64,000 bases of DNA from Heloderma charlesbogerti (lineage: Eukaryota; Chordata; Lepidosauria; Squamata; Helodermatidae), in assembly GCA_026122225.1 (NCBI GenBank), contig JANEZZ010002067.1, positions 496,001-560,000 of the forward strand, written 5' to 3'. Under the pieces are notes generated by a model. That model worked only from the letters and a program-made list of their open reading frames with translations, was not told the origin of the DNA and searched no databases. Position numbers and translations under genes: made by a program. Shown one piece after another: positions 1-11,070 of the stretch (the first letter of the stretch is position 1; every line of letters starts with the position of its first letter).

Positions 1-794
1 CATTTTTAAACACACAGACCCCATAATATATGTATCTTTGTATGCCTTTTTAACTGGAGAACTCCATTGAAGAATTTGGTGAAGTCCGGATTTCAGAGGA
101 ATTTTAACTGAATTTTGGTTTGCGTAATGGTTTGAAAGTGTGAAATTATGTGTGCTCACATTAAAATGCAAACTGAGGGCAGAATGCAATGGGGCACTTA
201 GGCCCCCACTAATTCTCTTCTGCCCCGCCAATTGCGTTGCTCAAGCGGCCCCCACTTACCTGAAATAAGTGGAAATATTTGTATATGGAAGGAGGCACAT
301 CGGCAGAGCTCGCATAAGGGAGCTCCGCCAACTTGCCTCCTTCCAGAAATGAGCATTTCCTTTCATTCTGGGGCTTCCCCTAGGAAACACTATAACTTCC
401 TTGTGCAAGCAATGGGTTCTGCTTGCATAATGCAATCTGCGGGACCCTCCACTTGTGGAAGGGAATTGGCAGGGTGGAGAACATTGGAGGGGTCATAAGC
501 ACCCATTGGGTTCTGCCCTGAATGAATTTCTTTCTCATCCTTAGGGAGAGCCATTGGGGTACCATATCAGGCAGCAAAATGTCTTGGGCTGGCACTGAAC
601 ACCGAGCTCATCTGTAGGGTGAGTCTTGGGACAAGATGAAATGTTATAAGAGATCCATGACTGCAGCTGAATACAGCAGTCCTTGTAGCTCTTTTCCCCC
701 CTCTCACCCATAATAGGGATAGTTGAGATATTTACTCTGTTGAGTGTTTTTTAAAAATGAATTTATCGAATTCATAACTCCCACAATGGAACAT
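1..794. other. Unassigned AT-rich sequence
   Basis: No coding region, RNA gene or recognisable repeat family is seen. A short region of dyad symmetry lies around 289-345 (GGAGGCA at one side, TGCCTCC at the other), which could be a fragment of an old foldback element, but no boundaries can be set. Confidence 0.4.
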
Positions 795-1150
795 GGACCT
801 GAATGAAATTTGCAGTCAGAAATTCAACATTTCCAAGCTTGCAATGTGTTTCGCAAAAGAAAAACAAGTGCACACATAACATGTAACACCGCTAACATGT
901 GCACATTTGAAAAATCCGCAAAGAAAGCTGCATGCATTTCTAAAATGAACACAAAAGCTTTAGTTAAAGGGGGCATGCATGCAAAAATGTGTTTCTTTGA
1001 CAAATGCACTTAGAAAATGCATACCTTTGCAAAATACACACAAAAATATATACAAATTTCTGTGTGGAACTGGGATGGAATGAGCTTGATGATGAAGAAA
1101 CAAGATCCTCCATGAGATTGAGCTTGACAGATCCACCCATCTCTCCATAA
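795..1150. mobile_element. Possible degraded hAT-like element (AT-rich core)
   Basis: The interior shares style and words (GCAAAA, TGTGTTTC, AATTTCTGTGTGG, many ATGCAT-like steps) with the better delimited elements at 6995-7361 and 38356-38795. I could not find a clean terminus or an 8-bp target duplication, so the limits are approximate and the assignment is tentative. Confidence 0.3.
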
Positions 1151-2084
1151 TGCTACTAAGTAAAAAAATGTACATTGTCATGTTTCGCATTTTTACTTAG
1201 CTAGAAGTGGAGAAGTGGGGAACAAAGATGCTGTTTTAGAGGGCAACCATGTATCTTTTGTGAGGTCTGCTTCTATTCTTGCAGTCCTAATGAGGGCCCA
1301 GGTTTGTTTTTCCGGTGCACATTTCAAGTTCCCTATGCAATGCAGGGATCCTATGAACTTCTGATCATCCCTTGCTTTAGAACACACCTGTTCTAAAGCT
1401 ATGACATCAAGCTATACTATACAATTGAGGTATTGTTCTGTGTTCTTCAAAGAATCTGTCACCCCTACGGTGAAGTGTCTCCATAGAAGACCATGATTAT
1501 TACTTCTACCATCCAAGTTCATTCACCAAATGACATTCTGTATCACTGAGCTAAGTCTACAATAGACTGCACTTCTCAGGATGAACATCTGTCACCCCAG
1601 GCAACTGCATAAGCCTGGATAAAGTGTTTGGCAAGCACAGCTGCCTGCAAGTGGTCTTATAGCTTGAATTATCTACTGTCAAATGACACTTCAAGTGTGA
1701 ATGGAGAGGCAAATGGGAATCAATTAAAGTTTCACATTTCTCCACTGGAATACATTGGACTAGAGATCATTTCACACTCTGATTGCAAGACAAAATGAAA
1801 CCACCTTTCTCTTATACTAATAACACTCATTGTCACCATTGCACCATCTTTTTTGTAATCAAGTTAGTAGCAATGCAACTGCACCATGAAGAACGACTGA
1901 TGGCACTGAATCTATATCAATCTATCAAAGCAACCAGGATCTGAAATGACGGTCTTGTAGGTTTGCCATGTGTTTTATTCCTCAGAAATGCTATGAAGAC
2001 TGTTGTTTCACAATATGAAGCTTATCTGATGTGAACTTTCTCAAGAGAGTCCTAAGCTGAAAGACGGTATTCTCCCCTATGAGC
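1151..2084. other. Unassigned sequence
   Basis: Nothing recognisable is seen. Short open frames here have no family signature and no codon structure that stands out. Confidence 0.4.
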
Positions 2085-2523
2085 CTATTTGTGCCCTGAG
2101 ATCTTCAGGGGAGGCCTTTCTCGCTGTCCCGCCACCATCACAGGCACGTCTGATGGGAACACGGGAGAGGGCCTTCTCAGTGGCTGCCCCAAGGCTCTGG
2201 AACTCCCTTTCCAGGGAGCAGGGAGTGGCACCCTCCTTGATAGGCTTTCGCAAGCATGTAAAAACTTTTTTGTACTAGCAGGCCTTTCGGGATAGCTAGT
2301 CTGGACCTGTGAGAATATGACAGATGGATACTATGGTTATATTTCTTGTTGTCTTTTAACATTTTGATATTTTATACAATGTTAATACCATTGATGATTT
2401 AATTATATTTTAAACTTTTGTATACTTCTATTTATAGGTTTTAATTGTACAAGTTTTAATGCTGTAATGCCGCTTTGAGTCCCAGTATTGCAAAAAAGGT
2501 GGGATATAATACTACTACTAATA
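2085..2523 (+). mobile_element. L2-type LINE, 3' end
   Basis: A decayed C-terminal coding tail (word pattern of AFS..APRLWNSLP..FR read with frameshifts around 2100-2260) is followed by an AT-rich 3' UTR. The UTR contains CGCTTTGAGTCCCAGTATTG and GGTGGGATATAAT and ends in an ACT/AAT microsatellite. This is the usual 3' end of vertebrate L2-group LINEs. The copy is 5'-truncated to about 0.4 kb. Confidence 0.7.
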
Positions 2524-2849
2524 ATAAGCTAAGCATCAGACAATGGGCTTTTTAACCACTCTGTGACTGTGTGAACCAAGTCTCTGTGTTGCTCTTTTCC
2601 TGTCTTTCAGGGCTGATGTATGAATATCTTTGGGACATAATATTCTCTCAAAGTAAGTATGAAAATATTTGCAAGTGGACCAGGAATAACAAGACAAGAC
2701 ACGTGTCTGTGGGGGACACAAGTTTCTTTAACAGGACAAGATCTGAAACAGGGATCCATATTGGCCACTACTAGTACGGGAACCAGCAATTGTAGCCTTG
2801 AATTTGAAGTAAACTATATCAAGCCATGAGCTGAAGGTATATGCTCCCG
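2524..2849. other. Unassigned sequence
   Basis: About 325 bases with no gene or recognised repeat. Confidence 0.4.
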
Positions 2850-3316
2850 TAGGGATGGTACGGGAATCCAGAGGATCCCCCCTGCGCTGCTTGGTGAGAC
2901 CCTGCTCACGCTTTCCCCCTGCCCATGCTCGGTGAGCAGCCTGTGCTCACCCAGGTGGCCTCAGCAAGCTCTTCATCACCAATAAAATGGTGATCGTAAA
3001 ATGTGCATATTGGTGCATGTGAAAATATGTATTTTGCAAATGCACATATTTGCATATGTGCAAGCAAAAATGCACATTTTGTGCATATGCAAATATGTGC
3101 ATTTGCAAAACTGCATTTTCACGCATACGCAATTTTTTACGATTGCCATTTTATTTTCAAAAAATGGCAACCATGGAGCTCGAAGAGGCCACTAGGGTGA
3201 GTGCGGGCTGCTCGCTGAGCATGGGAGGGGCTTGAGTGCTCTGGGGATCGGTGAGCTGGGGCAGGGGTGGGTGGGCACCCAGAGAACCTGGACGGGGGTG
3301 GATTCGCGCATCCCTA
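2850..3316. mobile_element. Short hAT-like element with palindromic core
   Basis: It starts TAGGGATGG and ends CGCATCCCTA, matching the termini of the other hAT-like copies in the window. The core (about 2990-3150) is a dense inverted repeat built of CATATTTGCATATG-like words. The flanking 8-mers (TGCTCCCG and CCCACTGG) do not match, so the target duplication is lost or a boundary is off. Confidence 0.55.
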
Positions 3317-3329
3317 CCCACTGGCCACA

Positions 3330-4060
3330 CCTCTTCAGGTGTTGAGGGAGAGTATATTTAGCCTTCAGAAGAGAAGACAGAGGGGGGATATATTTTCAAA
3401 TACCTAAAGTATTGGTTTACAGAAGAGGGACACAACTTGTTCTCTATAATCCATCCCCCCCCCAGCCCATTTATGCGGTAATCTCCCTGACGAGGCCTGC
3501 CTAGCACCAACATTGTCATCTTTTAGGTGCCAGGTTAAAACTGCCCTCTTCTCTCAGGCATTTGGCAGCATATAAGGAATCTCTTTGATTGTATCTGGCT
3601 GACTGTTTTAAATTGTTTTAGATATATGCTGTTGTTGTTGTGTGTGCTATTTGTTCTGTGTCATTATGTGAATGGTTTTATACTTTATGTAATGGATTTT
3701 TTTAAAAAAATTCCTGTGAACTGCCCAGAGAGCTTCAGCTATGGGGTGGTATAGTAGAAATATATTAAATAAAATGAAATGAAATAGAATCCAAGACTGT
3801 AGGGCACAAAAAGGGACTTAAGCTGCAGAAAGGCATATTTCAGTTGAACTTCAAGAAAAACTTGCTAATGGTCAGAGCAGTCAGACAATGGAATGAACTG
3901 CCTAGGGAGTTGGTGGGCTCTCCAGTGCAGGAGGAATTCAAGGAATTCAACTAGGCAGCCATCTGTCAGAGATGCTTTAAACTGGATTCCTGTACTAAGC
4001 AGGCAGTCGGGCTCAATGGCCTAAATAGTTTCTTCCATCTCTACAACTCTGTGATTTAAG
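3330..4060 (+). mobile_element. CR1 LINE 3' region, split by an L2 insertion
   Basis: The segments 3330-3457 and 3786-4060 read as one CR1 3' region: a GAGAAGACAGAGGGGGGATA block, then AGGGACTTAAGCTGCAG, AACTTCAAGAAAAACTT, GTGGGCTCTCC and the terminal TGGCCTAAATAGTTTCTTCC part. An L2 3' end sits between them (3458-3785). ATAATCC on the left and AGAATCC on the right are a plausible short target duplication. Confidence 0.7.
3458..3785 (+). mobile_element. L2-type LINE 3' end inserted in CR1
   Basis: It carries the end of the ORF (GAGGCCTGCCTAGCACC onward), a T-rich 3' UTR, the CTGCCCAGAGAGCTTCAGCT motif and a GTATAGTAGAAATATATTAAATAAA tail in two parts ending in ATAAA/ATGAAAT repeats. The element interrupts a CR1 3' end, so it is younger than that CR1. 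Confidence 0.65.
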
Positions 4061-4430
4061 ATTCCTTCACTCTCCACTCTTGAGCTCCACAACTCTAGAT
4101 GGTGAAAATGATTTCTCCCAAAGTGGTTTTGTAGTACCCCACCCACCTTGTTCCCACAGCCAAAAGTGACGAATCTTGGGGATCCCCCATTGCCTAAAAG
4201 GGGTCTCAAGGTGCTCACCAACATCCTCCTCTGCAGGTGTACCTTTCCAGCATAGCGTGGCCCCATAAGGGGGAAAAGGCTCTGTTAATCCCCTCGCCTC
4301 ACTTGCTGGGATATAATGCTGGCAGATCCCTAAAATTGGCATTCCTTCCTCCCCAAGAATAATCACCTCATCCCTGTGTAAGTCACATCATAAATATCCA
4401 ATCACAAAATGGCAAAAAATGCTTCCTTTG
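4061..4430. other. Unassigned sequence
   Basis: No gene or recognisable repeat. Confidence 0.4.
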
Positions 4431-4808
4431 TAGGGCTGTGCATTAGTTCTGCCCAAATCCTGAATCCTGAAGCAGATTGGGGTGATTTGGGCTGAAGTAG
4501 TCCAGTTCCGGAGTGGGTTGGGAGCAGCCTGAAGCAGGCTGGCTCACTCTGAAGTGCTTCAGGCCACTTTGACCCAATCCAGACAGCCATCTGCCCAGCC
4601 ACGGAGCCCCCTGATCCTTACTTGGACCCATAGGGACCACCTGCAGCCATCACTGTCTTGGAGGGAGTCGCTGTTTTCTTTTAAAATGGTGACTCTTCTT
4701 TCGGTAAGTAAATGGTGTGTATACTGCAGCTGTAAAAGGGCCACTTACACAATATTACAAGCATAAATTGGCATCCAGACTGGTTCGAGGGATCCCTGAA
4801 CAGCCCTA
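4431..4808. mobile_element. Short hAT-like element
   Basis: Termini are TAGGGCTGTG and ACAGCCCTA. Flanking 8-mers TTCCTTTG (4423-4430) and GTCCTTGG (4809-4816) match at 6 of 8 positions, as expected for an aged 8-bp hAT target duplication. The 378-bp interior has no coding capacity. Confidence 0.65.
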
Positions 4809-4879
4809 GTCCTTGGCCACTGATCATAAGAGTACGATTATGTCTGGTTGCTCTTTCCAAGGGCCCCATAAGGCTCCCT

Positions 4880-5335
4880 AGATCTCCTTTGTCATTCCTA
4901 CTCCTAGCTGACCACCTTCCCCTATATATACCCAGTCCACCCCTGAGATCTTATGAGGAGGCTTTACTGGCTGTTCTTCAGCCAAAGGAATGTCACCAGG
5001 TAGCAGCACAAAAGCGACCTTTCTCAGTGGTGATGCCCACTTTTTGGAACACTTTCCTACATGTGGGTCGAGAGGCAGAAATGGTGGCAAGTTTTAAACG
5101 TCTCTTGAAAACAAACTTGTTCACACAGGACCCCATCTTCCTGAGCTGCAGAAGACTTGAGGTAGGCACTCAGCAGCCCCGCCCCACTTTCCCTTGCTAT
5201 TCTAGACTGTTCCCTTGCCCCATCGCTTCTCAAATTGAACAGCTGTCCATGTGGACAGAGCTCAAAAGCATCCTCTGTTTCTGGCATCACCCAGGTATGT
5301 TAGTTTTGTAACATCTTGCAATATTGTTCTGACTG
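4880..5335 (+). mobile_element. L2-type LINE, end of ORF2 and start of 3' UTR
   Basis: A single open frame (4889-5311) includes SYEEALLAVLQ, RPFSVVMPTFWNTF and EMVASFKRLLKTNLF. This is the conserved C-terminal tail that L2-group LINEs encode just upstream of the 3' UTR (established for the family). No upstream RT domain is present, so the copy is 5'-truncated. The usual AT-rich terminal tail is not evident. Confidence 0.55.
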
Positions 5336-5339
5336 CATG

Positions 5340-6129
5340 ATACACTGATAAAATTGTGTTTACGATAATGCATACGAAAGTAGGGCTGCAGCTGCAGTCC
5401 TATACACAGTGCCTTCAGTGGGACTTACCTCTGCAGAGATATGCAAAGGATTGCACTGTAGATCAGATCATTCTAAGGAAAGTGAAGTCTCCAAGAGGTT
5501 GAATAACAAGTTCAACATTGGCCTGGTGCATGAAAATATTGCTATTTTTCCACAAACTAAAAGCCCTAGTTTTTCCACTTCTTGCTTTTAAATATATAAT
5601 TTTCTGTTCGCATTTCTCATGCACAATGCATGGAACTGTCATCAGTAATGAATAATGTGCTGGAATGACACTTTTTATTTAGAAAAATAATAAAATGCCT
5701 CATTTGTCTACGGTTTGGAAGGCAAGGCATATGAATACAGCTGATGCTGTCAGTGATGACAACTAACATAGTCTCCCTCCTTGTATATGGGCATAATTAT
5801 ATGATCCAATTCTGCCTGTTGGTTTTCACTCTGTAGCTAGAGCAATAACAGTTTAAAAATTGAAGACCTCTTCTTTCCATTTGTAATAGTGGTCGATCTG
5901 TATAAAATACATTTTATTTTTATTGATGTATGAATTCCATGCAGTTCCTTTTCCAAGATTTGCATCTTAAAATAACCATTGCTTATTCTGCTGACAAATT
6001 AAATTATTAGCATGTCTAAGCTTGGGCTCTTCATGGTTTGAGTAAAATTGACTGGCACTAGCAGGTACAGAGCAAACAAAAGGAAGTCTTTCTTTATATG
6101 ATGCATAATCAGTAGGATTCATTGCCACA
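5340..6129. other. Mostly unassigned; short interspersed fragment at 5375-5470
   Basis: Around 5375-5470 the words GGGCTGCAG, TGGGACTTACCTCTGCAGAG and GGATTGCACTGTA resemble a widespread amniote repeat with the same order of words. The rest (5471-6129) shows nothing recognisable. Confidence 0.35.
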
Positions 6130-6360
6130 TGCATCGATGGCTTTGTAATAGGATTAGACAAATTCGTGGAGGATAGGTCGATCAATGGCTATTAGCTTTG
6201 ATAGTTAGGAACAGAACTTCCCAGTTCAGAGCTATTTTCCAATGCTGGGAACACAAGTTAGTTGGGACTTCTGACCAGCCAGTTCTTTAATAGAAAACTA
6301 GACAGATCTTTGTTGGTCTGATTCAACATTTCTTCTGCTCTTTTGTATGAGTGTGAAAAT
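6130..6360 (+). mobile_element. CR1 LINE 3' UTR fragment
   Basis: The words ATTAGACAAATTCGTGGAGG, TCAATGGCTATTAG and, further on, GATCTTTGTTGGTCTGATTC follow the order seen in the CR1 3' end at 61080-61325 in this window. The copy is short and diverged. Confidence 0.6.
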
Positions 6361-6399
6361 ATTGAAATTCCATTCTGAAGTCTAAAAGCAAAGTTGACG

Positions 6400-6580
6400 C
6401 TCTAGAACAAGCAATTTGTGGCCCTCCAAATACTTTGGCCTACAATTTCCATCTCTGGGAATGGGCAACCTGTGACCTTCCCATTAACTCCCCTCACCAC
6501 CAGCTCTGCTGGCTAGGGCTGATGGAAGTTGAGGCCAAAATGTCTGGACTACCACAAGTTGCCCACCTCTACTCTTGATC
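6400..6580. mobile_element. Small hAT-like hairpin element
   Basis: The left side (GCAATTTGTGGCCCTCCAAA) and right side (ACTACCACAAGTTGCCCACC) are imperfect reverse complements. Inside are diverged copies of CTACAATTTCCATC and its complement. This is the layout of a common amniote non-autonomous hAT hairpin element. The target duplication is not clear. Confidence 0.5.
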
Positions 6581-6994
6581 ACACAACCAAGAGGAGAAAG
6601 TGTCGGTTTTAAAAAAGAGGCTACCAAATATGTTGGGCCTGATGATCCTGAAAGGTCTCAATGAATATGTATTACTTATAGACATCTTGGGAAAAATGTA
6701 ATATGGGAGAATCAATATGCATTCATGAAATTCATATTCCTGACGGTAAGACAGTTGCACTGCAATAAGGTGCCAGGGGAAAAATCAATCCAAATAAATC
6801 AAGCAAGTATGTGCTGCATGGTACATTCGAAGTCAACCTGATCTGGGTAGGAATTCCTCCTTGGCCACAAATGAAGCAATCAGCCAGACCCTGTATCATA
6901 GCAAAATCCATCCAGGGAGAACATGTTATTCAGGCAGAAGTCTATTATACCCAGCATCTTTTTTCAGTGGTAGCAGACCATGATGCCTCAGGAG
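6581..6994. other. Unassigned sequence
   Basis: No gene or recognisable repeat. Confidence 0.4.
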
Positions 6995-7361
6995 TACGGA
7001 TGGATGAGAAATTTGTTTCAGTTTATGAACAGGATTTTCCGAACCTGAACATGAGTGCAATCTGCAGTCAAAGCTTGCACGTTCCTGATCTTGCGATGCT
7101 GTTTGCAGTGGAAAAAATGCATACATTACAAAAATATACATGAAAAAACACATGCTATTAAAAAGGGTACACAAGCAGGCTTTAATCAATGGGAGACAAT
7201 TATGTACTTTTGAATGCACACATAAGTATGCACCCAAGTACTTTGCAATTTTCACAAGCAAAGAAAAGCTCATAATCTGCTACAGACATGGATCACACTG
7301 AGCTTCAAGGTGGAACCCAGAGAACTTTGATGAGCTTGGGTTGTGCTGGTTTCCGCTCCTA
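6995..7361. mobile_element. Short hAT-like element, perfect 8-bp duplication
   Basis: It starts TACGGATGGATGAGAAATTT and ends CCGCTCCTA. It is flanked by perfect CTCAGGAG copies at 6987-6994 and 7362-7369. Its left end is also found, inverted, at the right end of 38356-38795 (AAATTTCTCATACATCC), so these two are related. The interior has long AT-rich words, including TTTCACAAGCAAAG and GCATACATTACAAAAATATA. Confidence 0.7.
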
Positions 7362-7468
7362 CTCAGGAGAATGAAGCGAAATGCCAGGATCTGATAGTGG
7401 CAAGACCCCTTTCTGATCACAATGGACCACTGGATGAAAAGTGCCAAGTATCCTTGAATAACCCATCC

Positions 7469-7615
7469 CAGCTGGATAGAATCACAGAGTTGGAGGAGGC
7501 CTAGTAGGCCATCTGCCCGATTTCCTGCTCAGTGCAGGAAATCCAGTGCTAGAGCGTTCCCAATGGATGGCTGTCTAGTCACTGCTTGAAGACTTCCATC
7601 CCTCTGGGTAATTGG
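7469..7615 (-). mobile_element. CR1 LINE 3' end fragment
   Basis: Read on the plus strand it begins ATAGAATCACAGAGTTGGAG and continues GGCCATCTGCCCGATTTCC and GGATGGCTGTCTAGTC. This is the reverse complement of a CR1 3' end, and the same order of words occurs at 33311-33672. Confidence 0.7.
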
Positions 7616-7678
7616 ATAGAAAAATGGCTTTGGAGACTCAGTGGCAATTTAAACCTTATATGTGGAAACAGTCTATGC

Positions 7679-8024
7679 CTGGGTTCACACAACATGTTAA
7701 CCCACCCTCAGTGGTTGAGGGTGGGTTGCTGTTGAACTGTGGGTTATTGTGTTGTTTGAGCACAGTGCATTTTCTGCAGGATGGGTTATCATGTTGTCTG
7801 AAAGCTGTGCTTTTTCCACAGGGTGGCTTGTTAACCACCCTGAACAACCCAACAACAAACCATGGGTTTTCAAGGTGGCCTGTTTGAGAAGAATAAGCCA
7901 CTCTACATGGTTAACAAATCACCCTGCAGAAAATGTGCTGTGTTCAGACAACACCATAACCCATGGTTCAACAACGACCCACACTCAACCACTGAGTGTG
8001 TGTTAGTGTGTTGTGTGAACCCAG
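7679..8024. mobile_element. Foldback element (inverted repeat over whole length)
   Basis: The ends CTGGGTTCACACAACA and TGTTGTGTGAACCCAG are exact reverse complements. Further in, AACCCACCCTCAGTGGTTGA pairs with the diverged CTCAACCACTGAGTGTGTGT, and GGGTTATTGTG/GGTTATCATG words repeat. The whole 346-bp unit can fold into one long hairpin. Flanks (AGTCTATG and TTTGTATG) match at only 5 of 8, so insertion signature is weak. No coding potential. Confidence 0.65.
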
Positions 8025-8227
8025 TTTGTATGTTCTCACCAAATTAGCCCACAGTGTGAAAACCTCCATTTACAATCAGATCAGATTTACAAGTTATAGC
8101 CTGATCCTCAATCCAGCTAGAGCACGATGTCCATGTGTAATTGAAAGCTATACCCCCACCCCACCCCACATGAAGCCACAACTTTGTCTACAGACCCTTC
8201 TCAACCATAATCCCCCAAAGAGAAAAA

Positions 8228-8513
8228 AAGTGTAGGCAGGCTTCCCGCCTTTTCCCTCCAAAACAGAGACCAACTGCTTCCCTAAGGCTAGAAACCCCAG
8301 ATAGGCAGCTCTCTAAAGTTTCCCTCATTAGGCTCAGGCAATTAGCATCTATAAGCCTTATTAGGTTGAATGGAAATAAAGCCTTGGAAAAGAGCCCTAT
8401 CGTCTGTGTGTTGATTCTGGCCTTCTGGCTTGAGGATTTCAGAAGGCAGCAAGGGCGCTCCTGACAGCTTGGTCTCCGTTTTGGAGGGAAAAGGCGGGAA
8501 GCCTCTGAACTTA
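8228..8513. repeat. Inverted repeat with about 35-bp arms; possible LTR remnant
   Basis: AGGCTTCCCGCCTTTTCCCT (from about 8238) has its near-perfect reverse complement ending about 8513, with one mismatch over about 35 bases. The 190-bp spacer contains GGAAATAAAGCCTTGG, which could be a polyadenylation signal, so a decayed LTR or foldback element is possible. No family can be named. Confidence 0.4.
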
Positions 8514-9621
8514 AGGGCTAGGAGGTGAAAGTCCACCCCTTTCCATGGGGCATTGGGGCACAACTGTTGACATCGTGCCAAGCAGGCTGAGCACTTCCTC
8601 TCGGCGCCCTCCATCTCCCGCTTGTCCCTATTGCTGGTGCCTAGCGTCCTGAAGCTCCAGTTGTCCCTCCCCCTGCCTGCCAGGGTCACTACCACTCTCA
8701 GGAATGTGAGCAGGGAGGGGGCTCTCCCTCCAGTGGTGCCTTTGAACAGAGCACAGGTTCCTCTCCCATGGCTTCTATCTCTTCCTCAGATTCAGAATCA
8801 GAACTGCTTTGGGGCTCTATGGGCTCCGATCCAACCCTGACATGTGCAAGCACAATTGGATACAACAGCTCACATTTCCCCCTGCTCTACAAAATGATGT
8901 TCTTTTATTCTGTTCTTGTATGTAAAAAAAAAAAAAAATCGAAGCAAATGACTCTGAGTATTTGACATCCTCAAATCATTTGATGCAGGCACTCAGCAGA
9001 ACTGTAGTCTGGCACTAATTGGCATTTGTTAATGAACATATGGGCTCCTTAGTCTTTGCTATACTACTGTTAGGTTGTTTCAGTATATATAAAATACTGT
9101 GTAGTACGAGTGGCTTGGAATGAATGACTTTTATGGGTAGGTGAGGCAGGAATTGGGCCCTGCTGGTTCCTGTATCTTACATTTTATGTCCTGTGTTCTG
9201 CTCAGTAGGTTTTCAAGGATGGTGAGTGAGACCATTCAATTTGGAATTTGCTCAGTCATTTCTATCAGAATGCCATCTCCATCTGTCTTCTTTTACAGAG
9301 GATAGTCCTCTATTTTGAAGGTGTCCTCTGTTTGAAGGGCTGCCCAGTCCAAGCCCAGTATAAAGATGAAGAACCATCGGAATGGTAGAGGTTGGTCAAG
9401 GGGCATTCTGGGGGAGGCTCTGCAGCCCTTCTGCCCAGCCCCCCAGACATGCCAACAACCTGGTTGTTGATCTACACCAGCATTGCAGCTAGCATTAATT
9501 CCCACCCACAGTTTTCAGTGGGAGGAAATTCACAAAATAAAATTAAAATGGCCCCTGGGAGGGTGAAAAAAAATAAAACTAGAAATGCGACTACTCCTTC
9601 TCTTCCATCCCACCAGGCTCA
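8514..9621. other. Unassigned sequence with a short acidic open frame
   Basis: A short frame at 8768-8840 reads MASISSSDSESELLWGS. It resembles the acidic start of 41917-42141, suggesting both are remains of one retroelement ORF. A poly-A run lies at 8923-8937. Nothing else is recognised up to 9621. Confidence 0.35.
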
Positions 9622-10101
9622 TAGGGATGGATGGGTGACGCCCCCATCCTGGTTCCCTGGGCTCCTTCCCAGCCCCTACCCCCACTTGCATCCCCCAGAC
9701 CCGCACTCAAACCCCTGCCATGCTTGCCAAGCCCCTGCACTAACCTGGGCCCTGTCCTCCAGTGTCATGATCGCCATTTATGAAAAAACGAATATGCGCA
9801 CATAGAGCTATATACAAAATGGCAGTGTGAATCACCCATGTAAGGAAGATTACAGGTGTATATAGCCCATTTACGCCTGTAATCTTACATATATTGGTGA
9901 TTAACTGCACCATTTTGCGTATAACTCCTGCACATAGTCACGATCACCATGTTTTCTTTGTAAGATGGCAATTGCAATGGGTGGCTTGGCGAGCATGGCA
10001 GGGGGGTCAAGCAGGGGCTCAGTGGGAATGGCTCAGGGGTGCAGGTGGGTGGGGGGAGTCCACTGGAATCCCAGACTGATTCCAGTCTGTACCATCCCTA
10101 C
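9622..10101. mobile_element. Short hAT-like element, perfect 8-bp duplication
   Basis: It runs from TAGGGATGGATGGG to GTACCATCCCTA and is flanked by perfect CAGGCTCA copies (9614-9621 and 10102-10109). The core (about 9765-9970) is an inverted repeat: GATTACAGGTGTATATAG faces TTACGCCTGTAATCTTAC, and the outer arms carry GATCGCCAT and GATCACCAT. It is 480 bp and non-coding. Confidence 0.85.
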
Positions 10102-10194
10102 AGGCTCATGCCAGGACAGCTTTGGATTGGGCGGAGGTTATGAAGCCAGAGTTCTCTGCAATGATAGGTAGTGCTTCCTCCATCAAAAGCCGAC

Positions 10195-10290
10195 TTGTGA
10201 GCTTCCAGAGTCATCTGTTTGGCTGCTGCTGAAAAAAAAATGGAGTGGACCTTGATCTGACCCAGTAAGGCAATTCTTATGTTCTTAGGC
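10195..10290 (+). mobile_element. CR1 or CR1-tailed SINE 3' fragment
   Basis: TGGACCTTGATCTGACCCAG followed by CAATTCTTATGTTCTTA matches the tail of the CR1 at 61280-61328 in this window. Confidence 0.5.
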
Positions 10291-10355
10291 CCCTGGTGCC
10301 TCCACCTATTAGTTACAAGTGTTCATATCATGCAGTGTTTTAAGTTAGTGATTCA

Positions 10356-10445
10356 GGGTGCAACCCTATGCATGTTTAGTTAGAAATAAGTCCTACAATT
10401 CCCAGCATTCCCCATGCTGGCTGGGGAATGCTGGGAGTTCTAGGA
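10356..10445. repeat. Short palindrome
   Basis: CCCAGCATTCCCCATGCTGG and CTGGGGAATGCTGGGAG form a compact hairpin around 10398-10437, preceded by GGTGCAACCCTATGCATG, a word found in dispersed amniote repeats. Probably a fragment of an old hAT hairpin. Confidence 0.35.
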
Positions 10446-10573
10446 TTTGGTTTTTGAACTAAATATGCTTAGGGTTTCCCCTCTGATTCTCCTTTGTTAT
10501 GACAGGCCTTTCCACACAGAATGTGTTCTTTGCAGAATCGTGTCTTTGCTCCACATTTGTCTTCTCCAAAAAC

Positions 10574-11070
10574 TAGCGATGTCATGGATGCCCAGCCAGG
10601 TCCAGGAGTCCACCCCCCCCCGCCTGCAACCCCTGGACCATGCCCACCAAGCCCCTGCCTTCATTCACGCCTTCCTGGACTCACTGCCACCTGTCGGGTG
10701 AGTGCCCACCATTTTGCTGCCTTTTTATGGAAAAAGTGAGTTTAAAAATGCACATATTTAAATATGTGCAGTTTGGGGCTGGAAAAGCATCATATGTGCA
10801 ATATCCGAGGCATTATGCCTCAAATATTGCACTTATTAAGGTTTCCCACCCCCAAACTGCACATATTTAAATATGTGCAGTTTTTTAAACTCCCTTTTTT
10901 CCGTTAAAAAAAGTGACAAAATGGTGGGCATTCACTGGACAGGCCCAGGGTGAGTGGAGGCAACTTGCCAAGCTCATGGGGGCTCAAGCGCAGGTCTGGG
11001 GGGGGGAGTGTGGGCAGCACTTCAGCGGGCACCCGAAGAACCCAAGCTGGGGTGTGTTCGCACATCCCTA
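10574..11070. mobile_element. Short hAT-like element with nested palindromes
   Basis: Termini are TAGCGATGTCATGG and CGCACATCCCTA. The arms at about 10740-10780 and 10845-10890 are inverted copies, and each arm contains its own perfect palindrome CACATATTTAAATATGTG. The centre has GAGGCATTATGCCTC. Flanks CCAAAAAC and AATAAAAC match at only 5 of 8. The termini and core support the call more than the duplication does. Confidence 0.65.
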
